Source: Candidatus Symbiopectobacterium sp. NZEC151 (GTDB lineage Bacteria; Pseudomonadota; Gammaproteobacteria; Enterobacterales; Enterobacteriaceae). Taken from it: 64,000 nt of DNA. Below, piece by piece: positions 1 through 10,090 of this stretch; the first letter of the stretch is position 1, and each line of letters opens with the position of its first letter. Below the pieces are notes generated by a model. That model saw nothing but the letters and a program-made list of their open reading frames with translations, was not told the DNA's origin and searched no databases. A program made the translations under genes and the position numbers. The stretch is from NCBI RefSeq assembly GCF_025962655.1, contig NZ_JAGFPE010000002.1, forward strand, positions 1 through 64,000, read 5' to 3'.

Positions 1-1
1 A

Positions 2-77
2 TGGTGGGTCGTGCAGGATTCGAACCTGCGACCAATTGATTAAAAGTCAACTGCTCTACCGACTGAGCTAACGACCC
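2..77 (-). tRNA. lysT: tRNA-Lys (anticodon TTT)
   Basis: The reverse complement folds as a 76-nt tRNA with an encoded CCA end. The acceptor stem begins GGGTCGT, the anticodon loop is CTTTTAA (anticodon TTT) and the T-arm is GGTTCGAATCC. It lies downstream of cpoB on the same strand, as the lysT cluster does behind the tol-pal genes in E. coli. Further tRNAs may follow beyond the window edge. Confidence 0.97.
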
Positions 78-248
78 ATCATGGTGCTACTTCGGCGTTT
101 TCACCTTGCCTTGGCAACGGCGGCATATATTACTAACTTATCCGCTCAGTGCAACCTATTTTCCTGAAAAACTGTTCAACTGCTTAATCATCAAACGACA
201 AAGCACAAAAATCGCTCATGACGCGCAATTTTTGTGCCTGGAAAGGGG

Positions 249-1040
249 TTAAAGCCCAGTCAGTCGTTTTTGTGCCTGCTTGGCGCTTTCTGTGTTGGGA
301 TATTGTTTGATGACCTGCTGGTAGACAGCCTTCGCTTTATCCGTCTGCCCCTTTTCCTGCATGATCACCCCAACCTTGAGTAAGGCTTCGGAACTTTTGG
401 GGGATTTGGGGTAATTCTTGACCACGTTCGCAAAGTAGTAAGCGGCGTCGTCTTTCTTACCTTTGTTGTAGTTCAACTGGCCCAGCCAATAGTTGGCATT
501 CGGCTGGTAGGTTGAATCAGGATATTTTTTGATAAATGCCTGAAAGGCAGCAATAGCCTGATCGTACTGCTTTTTCTCTAGCACCAATGCCGCCGCAGCG
601 TTGTAGTCGCTGTTGGCGTCACCCGTACTGGCCGGTGCAACGGCCGCGCCCGCACCATTGCTGGCGGGGCTGGCGGTGGAAGCACCGGTATCGGTTGCTG
701 GCGCAGAAGACGCCGACGGCGTTGACGACGAAGAGCCCATGCTATCCATTTGCTGATAGATTTGCTTCTGGCGTTCAACAACCTGATTTAACTGGTACTG
801 ATTTTCCTGAATCTGCCCGCGCAAACTGTCAATATCGCGCTGCGTATCAGAAAGCTGCTGCTGAAGTTGAGTTAAAAGCTGGCTGTGAGCGTTGGAAATA
901 CGCTCCATTTGGGTGACACGGTCTTCCACCGAGCCAGAGCCGACATTACTGATTGGCGCTTGGGCAGTAGCGGCCCAAGGGACCGCTACGCCAACCAATA
1001 ACGACAGACCCACGAGATGACGTCTGAAGTTACTGTTCAT
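249..1040 (-). CDS. cpoB: Cell division coordinator CpoB (YbgF)
   Basis: The 263-aa periplasmic protein coordinates PBP1B peptidoglycan synthesis with Tol-driven outer-membrane constriction and binds TolA. A signal peptide is visible at residues 1-26, ending ATAQA. A trimerising coiled coil follows (about 36-100, rich in Gln and Leu). A low-complexity Ser/Ala/Thr linker (about 103-145) leads to C-terminal TPR repeats (about 148-260), with motifs such as YWLGQLNYNKGKKDDAAYYF. Length matches the E. coli protein (263 aa). It is the last gene of the tol-pal operon, 9 nt after pal. The linker composition is the least conserved part. Confidence 0.97.
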   Translation of the reverse strand: MNSNFRRHLVGLSLLVGVAVPWAATAQAPISNVGSGSVEDRVTQMERISNAHSQLLTQLQQQLSDTQRDIDSLRGQIQENQYQLNQVVERQKQIYQQMDSMGSSSSTPSASSAPATDTGASTASPASNGAGAAVAPASTGDANSDYNAAAALVLEKKQYDQAIAAFQAFIKKYPDSTYQPNANYWLGQLNYNKGKKDDAAYYFANVVKNYPKSPKSSEALLKVGVIMQEKGQTDKAKAVYQQVIKQYPNTESAKQAQKRLTGL

Positions 1041-1049
1041 GCAATGCTC

Positions 1050-1556
1050 TTAGTATACCAGGACCGCACGACGGTTTTTGGACCATGCCGCTTCGTCATG
1101 ACCCAGAACCGCAGGTTTCTCTTTACCGTAAGAAACGATAGAGATCTGATCGGAAGAAACACCTTTGCCTTGCAGGTACATCTGAACAGCGCTTGCGCGA
1201 CGTTCGCCCAGGGCGATGTTGTATTCCGGCGTACCGCGTTCATCCGCATGACCTTCGATGGTCACTTTGTAGGACGGGTTGCTGCGCAGGAAGGAAGCGT
1301 GCGCGTCCAGCATCTGAGCGAAGTCAGAACGGATATCGTACTTGTCCAGATCGAAGTATACGATGTTGTTGCGTTGCAGTTCTTGCATTTGCAGGCGAGC
1401 CTGCTCAGAAGAAGACATATTGCCGTTTTCATAACCGCTGCCTGCAGTGCCAACGGTAGACTGGTCATTGCCGTCTTTCTTGTGTGAACTACATGCGGCG
1501 ATAGCCAGCACCGGCAGAGCCAACATCAGGCCTTTCAGTACTTTATTGAATTGCAT
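1050..1556 (-). CDS. pal: Peptidoglycan-associated lipoprotein Pal
   Basis: Pal is an outer-membrane lipoprotein that binds meso-DAP peptidoglycan and is relocated by TolB/TolA during division. The 168-aa product has a lipoprotein signal ending LAIAAC, so the mature N-terminal Cys is about residue 22. A flexible linker leads to an OmpA-like domain (about 60-168) with the signatures [13 protein letters not shown] and [20 protein letters not shown], which carry the DAP-binding Asp and Arg. It lies 31 nt after tolB and 9 nt before cpoB in the conserved operon order. Confidence 0.98.
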   Translation of the reverse strand: MQFNKVLKGLMLALPVLAIAACSSHKKDGNDQSTVGTAGSGYENGNMSSSEQARLQMQELQRNNIVYFDLDKYDIRSDFAQMLDAHASFLRSNPSYKVTIEGHADERGTPEYNIALGERRASAVQMYLQGKGVSSDQISIVSYGKEKPAVLGHDEAAWSKNRRAVLVY

Positions 1557-1587
1557 CTCTTATGTCCTTTGAAAAAATTATTTATGT

Positions 1588-2880
1588 TTATAAATACGGC
1601 GACCAGGCAGGGAATTTAACCTGTCCATCAGTTGCCGGAAGACGCGCTTTGAAACGTCCGTCAGTAGACACCAGTTGCAGCACTGAGCCCAGCCCTTGTT
1701 TAGAGCTGTAAATCACCATCGTGCCGTTCGGTGCGATACTCGGCGTTTCGTCCAGATAGGTGCCCGTAATGACTTGAACGGCCCCCGTCACCAGATCTTG
1801 TGTAGCAATATGCTGAGCGCCGCCGTTGGAGCTCACCATTACTAGCATTTTGCCATCGTCACTGACTTCTGAGTCCTGATTCTGCGCCCCTTCCCAGGTG
1901 ATACGCTGCGGAGCTCCGCCATTGACGTTAATTTTGTAGACTTGTGGACGTCCAGCCTGATCCGAAGTATATGCCAAAGTCTGGCTGTCGGGGAACCAGG
2001 TTGGCTCAGTATTGTTGCTGCGACCATCCGTCACCTGACGGATCTGACCGGAGCCGATGTCCATGACATACAGGTTCAGGCTGCCGCTTTTGGAAAGCGC
2101 GAAGGCCAGTTTACTGCCATCCGGGGAAAACGCCGGAGCACCGTTGTGACGCGGGAAGGACGCAACCTGACGGATTGCGCCATTGGCCAACGTTTGAATC
2201 ACCAGCGCAGAACGACCGCTTTCAAAGGTGACGTATGCCACCTTGCTGCCATCCGGCGACCAGGCCGGTGACATCAACGGCTCAGGAGAGCGGTGCACCA
2301 CAAACTGGTTGTAGCCATCGTAGTCAGAGACGCGCAGTTCGTAAGGGAACTGACCGCCGTTGGTCTGCACCACATAGGCGATACGGGTACGGAAAGCACC
2401 TTTGATACCGGTTAATTTCTGGAACACTTCATCACTGGCGGTATGCGCGGCATAACGCAGCCACTGTTTGGTGACCTTGAACTGGTTTTGCGCCAATACG
2501 CTGCCCGGGTTACCCGAGGTATCAACCAGTTGGTAAGAGATCACGTAGCTGCCGTCCGCACCAGGCTGAACCTGGCCGATGATAACGGAATCAATACCCA
2601 GCGCCGTCCAGGCCGCAGGGGTGACTTCCGAGGCAGAACCCGGCTGCTGCGGCATACGGCTGGGATCGATCGGATTGAATTTACCGCTGTTGCGCAGATC
2701 CGCACCAACGATACCACCAATATCTTCCGGAGCCGCACCGCCGCCAGCCCACTTAAACGGAACCACGGCGATTGGACGTGCCGAGTCAACCCCTTGGGTA
2801 ATCTCGATACGCACTTCGGCGTGCAGCGCTGTGACCCACAGCATTAAAAACCCTAGTGCAACTTTACATGCCTGCTTCAT
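1588..2880 (-). CDS. tolB: Tol-Pal system translocation protein TolB
   Basis: TolB is a periplasmic protein that competes with peptidoglycan for Pal and receives signals from TolA. The 430-aa product has a signal peptide (residues 1-21, ending ALHA) and the mature sequence begins [11 protein letters not shown], which includes the TolA box. An N-terminal alpha/beta domain (about 22-165) is followed by a six-bladed WD40-like beta-propeller with repeats of the type [18 protein letters not shown] and [14 protein letters not shown]. Length equals the E. coli protein. The 152-nt gap to tolA is longer than others in this operon. Confidence 0.98.
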   Translation of the reverse strand: MKQACKVALGFLMLWVTALHAEVRIEITQGVDSARPIAVVPFKWAGGGAAPEDIGGIVGADLRNSGKFNPIDPSRMPQQPGSASEVTPAAWTALGIDSVIIGQVQPGADGSYVISYQLVDTSGNPGSVLAQNQFKVTKQWLRYAAHTASDEVFQKLTGIKGAFRTRIAYVVQTNGGQFPYELRVSDYDGYNQFVVHRSPEPLMSPAWSPDGSKVAYVTFESGRSALVIQTLANGAIRQVASFPRHNGAPAFSPDGSKLAFALSKSGSLNLYVMDIGSGQIRQVTDGRSNNTEPTWFPDSQTLAYTSDQAGRPQVYKINVNGGAPQRITWEGAQNQDSEVSDDGKMLVMVSSNGGAQHIATQDLVTGAVQVITGTYLDETPSIAPNGTMVIYSSKQGLGSVLQLVSTDGRFKARLPATDGQVKFPAWSPYL

Positions 2881-3032
2881 TTCATCTCCCTTATCCAGAG
2901 GTATCGCCTCGGATAAATTAGCAGAATTTTAACATACCGGTATCACCAAAACACAATACCCGTGGGTGGTGCCATCATCCTTGTCCTAAAGGTGCTATAG
3001 CGGCACCTTTAGCCTCGTACTGCACGCCACGA

Positions 3033-4223
3033 TTATTGCGGTTTGAAATCAATCGGTGCGTTTTTGAAAGCTTCATACACATCCGTGCTTGGCGGCTTCG
3101 GTATTCTTGCCTGCTTCGCTGCGGCAATCGCCGCCTGACACAGTGCCGGATCGCCACTTTCCGCATCAACGGACACGAGCAGACCATCCGGTGCCAGCTT
3201 GATGCGCAATGTACAGGTTTTACCCCGATAAAGCTGCCAATCATAGAATTTACTCTGGATCGCCGCGCGCACCTGACCGCCATAACTGTCCAGGGCGGCG
3301 CCGGAGGCACCGCTCTTTTTCGCCGCACCGGCGCCGGCTGGCGCACCGCCACCCGATTTAGGCGCGTTTTTCGACGACGCCAAACCACCGAGCAGATCGT
3401 CGACTGAATCAGACTGTGCCGCGGCTTCCGCTGCGGCTTTTTTATCCGCAGCCGCCTTAGCCTTTGCGTCTGCTGCGGCTTTGGCTTTCGCATCAGCAGC
3501 GGCTTTTGCTTTGGCATCGGCTTCCGCTTTGGCCTTGGCATCCGCTTCCGCCTTGGCTTCTGCGGCCTTCGCTTTGGCATCGGCTTCCGCTTTCGCCTTG
3601 GCTTCAGCATCGGTTTTGGCTTTTGCATCGGCTACCGCTTTGGCCTTGGCTTCTTCTTCAGCCTGCTTTTTCGCGGCAGCAGCAGCGGCTGCCTGTTTCT
3701 TCACTTCTTCTTCAGCTTTTTTCTTCGCGTCAGCGGTGGCTTTGGCTTGTTGTTCAGCTTCTGCTTTCGCTTTCGCCGCAGCGGCTTCCGCCTGCTGCTG
3801 CTGTTCTTTGGCCTTAGCGGCAGCGGCTTCTGACTGCTTACGCTGCTCGGCCTGCTCTTGCGCCTGCTGCTTGGCGTCTTCTTGCGCTTGCAGGCGTTCT
3901 TTCTCTAGCTCTTTTAAGCGCTGTTGCTCAGCAGCCTGCTTTTGCTGTAACTCATCAGCCTGCTGTTCAGCCTGCTTTTTGCGCAATTGTTCAGCACGCT
4001 TTGCATCGCTCTGCTGCTGTTGCTGGCGGTTGTACTGTTCGACAACGGCATTGGGATCAACCATTACCGCATCGATTGCCGAGCCGCCGCCACCGCCGCC
4101 ACTGGCATCCATAGAGGAATGGAATGAGCTCCAAACCAGCAAAGCAATCAGTATGATGTGCAAAACGGCCGAGACGATAATAGCGCGTTTTAACTTATCA
4201 GGTTTTTCGGTGGCCTTTAGCAC
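3033..4223 (-). CDS. tolA: Tol-Pal inner-membrane spanning protein TolA
   Basis: TolA links the TolQR proton-driven motor in the inner membrane to TolB and Pal. The 396-aa product has one N-terminal membrane segment (about residues 13-34), a Gly-rich hinge with GGGGGG at about 42-47, and a very long Ala/Lys/Glu/Gln-rich helical domain (about 65-270) built of repeats such as KAKAAADA. A globular C-terminal domain III (about 300-396) contains GKTCTLRIKLAPDG. It is shorter than E. coli TolA (421 aa), mainly in the repeat domain, which varies between species. Long Ala/Ser-rich reading frames on the opposite strand are by-products of the repeat. Confidence 0.97.
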   Translation of the reverse strand: MLKATEKPDKLKRAIIVSAVLHIILIALLVWSSFHSSMDASGGGGGGSAIDAVMVDPNAVVEQYNRQQQQQSDAKRAEQLRKKQAEQQADELQQKQAAEQQRLKELEKERLQAQEDAKQQAQEQAEQRKQSEAAAAKAKEQQQQAEAAAAKAKAEAEQQAKATADAKKKAEEEVKKQAAAAAAAKKQAEEEAKAKAVADAKAKTDAEAKAKAEADAKAKAAEAKAEADAKAKAEADAKAKAAADAKAKAAADAKAKAAADKKAAAEAAAQSDSVDDLLGGLASSKNAPKSGGGAPAGAGAAKKSGASGAALDSYGGQVRAAIQSKFYDWQLYRGKTCTLRIKLAPDGLLVSVDAESGDPALCQAAIAAAKQARIPKPPSTDVYEAFKNAPIDFKPQ

Positions 4224-4300
4224 AAGCGATTCCCAAATACTGTGTTGCTGTAATTAACGATTGCCAGAAAAAACGTCACGCTTTGACTGCAACGCATTGA

Positions 4301-4723
4301 TTATATAGGCTGAGTCATCAGACCTACTGATTTAACCCCGGCCTGACGCAGCAAGTTCAGTGCCTTGATGATCTCTTCATAGGGCACATCTTTCGCGCCA
4401 CCGATCAAAAACACTGACTTGGGATTCTCAACCATACGCGCCTGGGCTTCCGCCACAATCTGCTCTGCGGGAAGTTGCTCCATCCGCTTTTGCTCGATAA
4501 CCAAGCTGTACTGGCCTACGCCCGACACCTCAACGATAACAGGCGGGTTATCGTTAGTGGAGACGGTTTTGGAATCTGTCGCATCAGGCAAATCCACTTC
4601 CACACTCTGCGTGATGATGGGTGCCGTTGCCATGAAAATCAGCAACAACACCAATAGCACGTCCAGCAATGGAACGATGTTAATTTCGGATTTTAGATCC
4701 CGGCGACCACGTGAACGAGCCAT
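4301..4723 (-). CDS. tolR: Tol-Pal system protein TolR
   Basis: TolR is the ExbD-family subunit of the TolQR motor. The 140-aa protein has one transmembrane helix (about residues 17-37) with PLLDVLLVLLLIFM, whose Asp lies in the proton path. A periplasmic domain with KSVFLIGGAKDVPYEEIIKA follows. It starts 12 nt after tolQ. A 77-nt gap separates it from tolA. Confidence 0.97.
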   Translation of the reverse strand: MARSRGRRDLKSEINIVPLLDVLLVLLLIFMATAPIITQSVEVDLPDATDSKTVSTNDNPPVIVEVSGVGQYSLVIEQKRMEQLPAEQIVAEAQARMVENPKSVFLIGGAKDVPYEEIIKALNLLRQAGVKSVGLMTQPI

Positions 4724-4735
4724 GCTGCCTCCTGA

Positions 4736-5820
<1,085 letters not shown>

Positions 5821-5910
5821 TCTACATCCCGGTAATACAACGAAACACCGCTACTATACGCAAGAGAAATGAGGTTTGGAATGGCTAGCTTAGAGGGAAA
5901 TAAAATAATT

Positions 5911-5930
5911 ATGGGTTGCGCGCAACCCAT
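5911..5930. terminator. 20-bp perfect palindrome, possible terminator or operator
   Basis: ATGGGTTGCGCGCAACCCAT reads the same on both strands and would form a 10-bp stem with no loop. It lies between the start of ybgC and the palindromic repeat at 5950. No T-run follows on the minus strand. Its role as a terminator for the upstream cyd operon is only a guess. Confidence 0.35.
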
Positions 5931-5949
5931 AACCAAACGGAATAGAACA

Positions 5950-6145
5950 TACCCGTCATACTTCAAGCTGTAGGTGCGTTGGCTACGCTCACTCACCCGA
6001 ATCACTTACCTAAGTAAGTTCACCGGGATTAATGAATCTCATCCTGAGATTCACCCTACGGGTCAGCGCAAGCGCTGCTCAAATTTGTTCCAGACAAATT
6101 TGTCGCTCCCTTGCCGCCTTCCTACAACTCGAATTATTTAGGGTA
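5950..6145. repeat. Palindromic intergenic repeat (YPAL-like), full copy
   Basis: This element of about 196 bp fills the gap between ybgE and ybgC. Its ends are imperfect inverted repeats: TACCCGTCATACTTCAAGCT on the left, and the complement of the right end begins TACCCTAAATAATTCGAGTT. Both continue into TGTAGG. Internal dyads occur, for example ACAAATTTG copies around 6074-6104. Elements with these ends are common in Yersinia, Serratia and soft-rot enterobacteria. No coding capacity is seen. A lone end of the same element is at 55648-55670. Confidence 0.75.
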
Positions 6146-6149
6146 GATA

Positions 6150-6443
6150 CTAGCGAAAGAAGTAAATTAGCCCTGCGAGCAGGATCACAAAGGCAGGAAA
6201 AGGCGCAAAAATCACGCGCCACAGCAGGCGCTGTTGGCGAAACCCTACCCCGTATATCACACCGGTGCACACCGCCCACACCAGCAACGGGCCTTGCCAC
6301 ACTTCCAACGCGCTGGTGCGCGCGGCAAAGCGTGTCGGGTCCCACATCACACAGCCTGCCATCAGCAATGCCATGAGCAGGGCAAGAGCCCGTAACGGGC
6401 CCTTGTCCATAAGCTGGTAGAGTTTATCAACCAGACTACTCAT
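6150..6443 (-). CDS. ybgE: Cyd operon protein YbgE
   Basis: This is a 97-aa membrane protein with about three hydrophobic segments (residues 15-33, 49-66 and 73-95). It is the last gene of the cydABX-ybgE operon and its ATG overlaps the cydX stop (ATGA). The family always accompanies cytochrome bd-I genes, but no biochemical role has been shown. Its length matches the E. coli protein (97 aa). Confidence 0.93.
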   Translation of the reverse strand: MSSLVDKLYQLMDKGPLRALALLMALLMAGCVMWDPTRFAARTSALEVWQGPLLVWAVCTGVIYGVGFRQQRLLWRVIFAPFPAFVILLAGLIYFFR

Positions 6444-6562
6444 TGCGCGTTGTCTTCTGCCGCTTTCGCTTTGGTCGCTTCACTCTGCTCTAACGCCAGA
6501 GCGGTAATAATCCCCAGCGAACAAGCAAGAAGCGTTCCGAGTATCCAGGCAAAATACCACAT
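6440..6562 (-). CDS. cydX: Cytochrome bd-I subunit CydX (40 aa)
   Basis: This small membrane subunit stabilises the haem b595/d centre of cytochrome bd-I. The reading frame begins MWYFAWILGTLLACSLGII, nearly identical to E. coli CydX, and has a charged tail ending EDNAQ. Two ATG codons are adjacent (6565 and 6562). The second is chosen because GGAG lies 7 nt before it and the family begins MWYF. It lies 15 nt after cydB and overlaps ybgE by 4 nt. Confidence 0.95.
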   Translation of the reverse strand: MWYFAWILGTLLACSLGIITALALEQSEATKAKAAEDNAQ

Positions 6563-6577
6563 CATTAAGCTCCTTAC

Positions 6578-7717
6578 TTAGTACAGAGAGTGGGTGTTCT
6601 GTTCAATATGCTCTTTGGTAATACGACCGAACATTTTGTAGTAACACCATGCCGTGTAAGAGAGCACGATGGGTACAAAAATAATCGCGACGATCGTCAT
6701 CACTTTCAGCGTGTACAGGCTCGAGGTGGCATCCCACATGGTCAGGCTCACGTTCGGTTGTGTGATGGAAGGCATCACAAACGGGAACATGGCAACCCCA
6801 GCGGTCAGGATAACGCAGGCGATAGTCAGCGAACTGAACAGGAAGGCCAGGCCGCCCTTGTTAGCACGCGCCGTCGCGATAGTCAGCAGCGGCAACACCA
6901 CGCCCAACAGCGGGATCGCCCACAGCACCGGATGCGCCGTGAAGTTAGCCAACCAGGCACCGGCCTGATGCGCCACTTCTTTGTGCAACGGGTTAGACTC
7001 TGCCGCCTTGTCCAGCACGGAGGTGATGGTGTAACCATCGATACCGTAAATCACCCACACGCCAGCCAACGCAAAGGTCACCATCATCACCAACGCCGAC
7101 AACTGAGCTGCACCTTTGGAACGCACATGCAGATCGCCGTTGGTGCGCATCATCAGGTAGGTAGCCCCTTGAGTCAGGATCATGGTCAGGCTGACAACGC
7201 CCGCCAACAGGCCAAACGGGTTGAGCAGTTGGAAGAAGCTACCGGTGTAGAACAACCTGGCACTGGCATCGATATGGAACGGCACGCCCTGCAACAGGTT
7301 ACCGAACGCCACACCGATCACCACCGGTGGCACAAAGCTACCGATGAAGATGCCCCAGTCCCACATGTTGCGCCAGCGCGGGTCTTCCAGCTTGGAGCGG
7401 TAGTCAAAACCGATCGGGCGGAAGAACAACGATGCCAGCACCAGAATCATCGCGATATAGAAACCGGAGAACGCGGCGGCATACACCATCGGCCAGGCAG
7501 CAAACAATGCCCCACCCGCGGTGATAAGCCACACCTGGTTACCGTCCCAGTGCGGAGCGATGCTGTTGATCATGATACGGCGTTCTACATCATTACGCCC
7601 CATCACGCGCACCAGCACGCCAACGCCCATATCAAAGCCGTCAGTGATGGCGAAACCAATCATCAGCACGCCAATCAACAGCCACCAGATAAAACGTAAT
7701 ACTTCATATTCAAACAT
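6578..7717 (-). CDS. cydB: Cytochrome bd-I ubiquinol oxidase subunit II
   Basis: CydB is the structural partner of CydA in the high-affinity bd-type terminal oxidase. The 379-aa length equals E. coli CydB, and about nine hydrophobic segments are evident. Family motifs are DGFDMGVGVL near residue 25, APHWDGNQVWLITAGGALFA near 51-70, and FIGSFVPPVVIGVAFGNLLQ in the centre. It follows cydA by 13 nt. Confidence 0.98.
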   Translation of the reverse strand: MFEYEVLRFIWWLLIGVLMIGFAITDGFDMGVGVLVRVMGRNDVERRIMINSIAPHWDGNQVWLITAGGALFAAWPMVYAAAFSGFYIAMILVLASLFFRPIGFDYRSKLEDPRWRNMWDWGIFIGSFVPPVVIGVAFGNLLQGVPFHIDASARLFYTGSFFQLLNPFGLLAGVVSLTMILTQGATYLMMRTNGDLHVRSKGAAQLSALVMMVTFALAGVWVIYGIDGYTITSVLDKAAESNPLHKEVAHQAGAWLANFTAHPVLWAIPLLGVVLPLLTIATARANKGGLAFLFSSLTIACVILTAGVAMFPFVMPSITQPNVSLTMWDATSSLYTLKVMTIVAIIFVPIVLSYTAWCYYKMFGRITKEHIEQNTHSLY

Positions 7718-7730
7718 AGTGGACTCCTGT

Positions 7731-9299
7731 TTACCGTGCGTCCTGAGCCAGCGTCAACGGCTGTTCAAAGTGATAACGCCCTGTTTTCAGGCTGCTTGGG
7801 CCGAGGCGCGCGAATTTGAACATCAGATACATTTCGGCGACCAGGAACAACGTATACAAACCGCAAATCAAGCCCATCGACAGCAGGATGTCACCGGCCG
7901 TGAGCGAAGAGTTCGCCACCGCCGTTGGCAGCACTTCACCGATAGCCCAGGGTTGGCGGCCGTACTCAGCAACAAACCAACCGGCTTCAACCGCAATCCA
8001 CGGTAACGGAATACCGAACAAGGCCGCACGCAGCAGCAGCTTGTTTTTACCGATACGGTTTCTGATCACGCTCCAGAACGACAGGCCGATAATCAGCAGC
8101 ATCAGTACGCCACAGGCCACCATGATGCGGAACGAGAAGTAGAGTGGCGCAACGCGAGGAATTGAATCCTTGGTCGCCTGCTGAATTTGCGCTTCTGTCG
8201 CGTTAGCAACGTCCGTCGTGTATCGTTTGAGCAGCATGCCGTAACCCAGATCCTGTTTGGTCTGGTTAAAGGCTTCACGCACCGCCGGATCGGTATTACC
8301 CGCACGCAGCTGTTCCAGCAACTCATACGCTTTGATGCCGTTGCGAATACGCACCTGATGACCATCCATCAGCTCACGCAGCCCCAGCACCACGCCATCC
8401 GTCGAACGCGTGGCGATAAGCCCCAGCATAAACGGAATGCGCACCGCGAACTGGTTCTCCATTTTGTCCTGATTAGGAATGGCGAACAGCGTAAAGCTGG
8501 CAGGTGCCGGTTGGGTTTCCCACTCGGCTTCAATAGCGGCCAGCTTGGTTTTTTGGACGTCGCCCATTTCATAGCCAGATTCATCACCCAGTACGATAAC
8601 TGACAGCACAGCCGCAGTGCCGAAGCTGGCAGCGATGGCGAATGAGCGTTTGGCAAAGGCCAAATCACGGCCCTTGAGCAGATAGTAAGCACTGATACCC
8701 AGAATGAACATGGCACCAGTGGTGTAACCTGCGGCCACGGTATGGACGAATTTCACCTGCGCAACCGGATTCAGCACCAGTTGAGAGAAACTCACCATTT
8801 CCATGCGCATGGTTTCGAAATTGAATTCGGACGCGATGGGGTTTTGCATCCAGCCGTTCGCGACCAGAATCCACAGCGCGGAGAAGTTGGACCCCAACGC
8901 CACCAGCCAGGTCACAGCCATGTGTTGCACTTTGCCCAGGCGATCCCAGCCAAAGAAGAACAAGCCAACAAACGTTGATTCGAGGAAGAACGCCATCAGG
9001 CCTTCAATCGCCAGCGGCGCGCCGAAAATGTCCCCGACATAGTGAGAGAAATAGGACCAGTTAGTACCGAACTGGAACTCCATGGTCAGCCCGGTGGCCA
9101 CGCCCAGTGCAAAGTTGATACCAAACAATTTGCCCCAGAACTTGGTCATATCCTTGTAGATTTGTTTGCCCGTTAGCACATAGACCGTTTCCATGATCGC
9201 CAACAAAAACGCCATCCCCAGCGTTAATGGTACGAAAAGGAAATGGTACATCGCGGTTAAGGCAAACTGTAAACGTGACAGTTCGACTATATCAAACAT
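7731..9299 (-). CDS. cydA: Cytochrome bd-I ubiquinol oxidase subunit I
   Basis: CydA carries haems b558, b595 and d and oxidises ubiquinol while reducing oxygen. The 522-aa length equals the E. coli protein. The N-terminal segment [20 protein letters not shown] holds the His ligand near residue 19. The Q-loop covers about 255-330. The conserved [18 protein letters not shown] lies at about 441-458. The gene starts the cyd operon after a long AT-rich upstream region with ArcA-like sequences. Confidence 0.98.
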   Translation of the reverse strand: MFDIVELSRLQFALTAMYHFLFVPLTLGMAFLLAIMETVYVLTGKQIYKDMTKFWGKLFGINFALGVATGLTMEFQFGTNWSYFSHYVGDIFGAPLAIEGLMAFFLESTFVGLFFFGWDRLGKVQHMAVTWLVALGSNFSALWILVANGWMQNPIASEFNFETMRMEMVSFSQLVLNPVAQVKFVHTVAAGYTTGAMFILGISAYYLLKGRDLAFAKRSFAIAASFGTAAVLSVIVLGDESGYEMGDVQKTKLAAIEAEWETQPAPASFTLFAIPNQDKMENQFAVRIPFMLGLIATRSTDGVVLGLRELMDGHQVRIRNGIKAYELLEQLRAGNTDPAVREAFNQTKQDLGYGMLLKRYTTDVANATEAQIQQATKDSIPRVAPLYFSFRIMVACGVLMLLIIGLSFWSVIRNRIGKNKLLLRAALFGIPLPWIAVEAGWFVAEYGRQPWAIGEVLPTAVANSSLTAGDILLSMGLICGLYTLFLVAEMYLMFKFARLGPSSLKTGRYHFEQPLTLAQDAR

Positions 9300-9721
9300 C
9301 TTGACTCCTTGCTCCTCGCAGGAAGGTTTTAGCTTGTCAATGCCAACAAGCCGCTAAACACCCAAAAAGAACACAACAGAAAATTGCTTCAGAACCGGCT
9401 TTTATAAACAGCGAGAGTTCACCGTTAAACCAATAACAAGCCAAAGAAAACACGTTAAAAATAGCTTAAAACGATACCACAAACAGGGTAGCGGCTATAT
9501 TACGCTTGTAATCCCCTACAATAAATAGGTTTTTACGTGACACAGATTGTGTTTTTGGTTTCAAATCAACTTTACCCTTTCGGCGCACCTTCGGTGAAAA
9601 TTGATGTGGCGCAATTTAAGCGTATTTCCCTGTTTATAGCCAGCTTAAGATTTTGATCTGGCGCAAATAGCGCCGCTAATGTTAATTTCTGGTTTACCAG
9701 GTTTTCGCCATGCTATTAGTT

Positions 9722-9736
9722 GTTAAATAAATGTAG
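9722..9736 (+). promoter_or_regulatory. Candidate ArcA box upstream of cydA
   Basis: GTTAAATAAATGTAG matches the ArcA direct-repeat consensus GTTAATTAAATGTTA at 12 of 15 positions. It lies about 420 bp upstream of the cydA start. CydAB is a classic ArcA-activated operon, which makes this plausible, but it is only a sequence match. Confidence 0.45.
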
Positions 9737-9851
9737 AAATAAACGTAACAACGGCATCAATTAGCAAACCAATTTTTGACTTGCTCGCGCAGAGTTAATT
9801 TTCTGCCCTATCAAGCGTAGATGATTTAACCATAACCACATTGTTTAAATT

Positions 9852-9866
9852 GTTAATTTAATGTTG
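9852..9866 (+). promoter_or_regulatory. Candidate ArcA box between sucD and cydA
   Basis: GTTAATTTAATGTTG matches the ArcA consensus GTTAATTAAATGTTA at 13 of 15 positions. It lies about 550 bp upstream of cydA and roughly 90 bp beyond the sucD terminator. The distance is long but within the extended cydAB control region known from E. coli. Confidence 0.5.
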
Positions 9867-9949
9867 CCATGGTTAATATATTGAGCACTGGATTAATAAC
9901 GGGTCTTAATTATTTTTGTATTCTTCTTTTATTACTGTACAGACAATAA

Positions 9950-9974
9950 AAAAGGGCCATCCAAAGATGGCCCC
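9950..9974 (-). terminator. Intrinsic terminator of the sdh-suc operon
   Basis: Read on the minus strand, GGGGGCCATC-TTTG-GATGGCCC is followed by TTTTTTATT. It is a GC-rich stem with a T-run about 120 nt beyond the sucD stop. The interval between stop and terminator holds a repeat element. In E. coli the same 3' region yields the sRNA SdhX. Confidence 0.85.
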
Positions 9975-9993
9975 CAAACTGCACTTTATTCCT

Positions 9994-10077
9994 CGTCATC
10001 CTCGGCGAAAGCCGGGGATCTCTGTGAGAAGAAACGCGTTTCACCTGCAAGAGATTCCCGCTTTCGCGAGAATGACG
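9994..10077. repeat. 84-bp palindromic repeat, copy A
   Basis: The element begins CGTCATCCTCGGCGAAAGCC and ends with a near-complement, TTCGCGAGAATGACG. An inner pair, GATCTCT and AGAGATT, is also complementary, so the whole forms a long hairpin. It shares about 88 percent identity with the copy at 32830-32912. It sits in the sucD 3' untranslated region between the stop codon and the terminator. No coding capacity is seen. It resembles small REP/MITE-type intergenic elements. Confidence 0.85.
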
Positions 10078-10090
10078 GTAGTAGCCGGTA

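Larger units (their letters stand above)
9300..9950. other. Non-coding regulatory region upstream of cydA
   Basis: No convincing gene lies in these 650 bp. The stretch is AT-rich, as expected for the complex multi-promoter cydAB control region of enterobacteria, which responds to ArcA and FNR. Two ArcA-like boxes are listed separately. I could not place the promoters. Confidence 0.6.
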
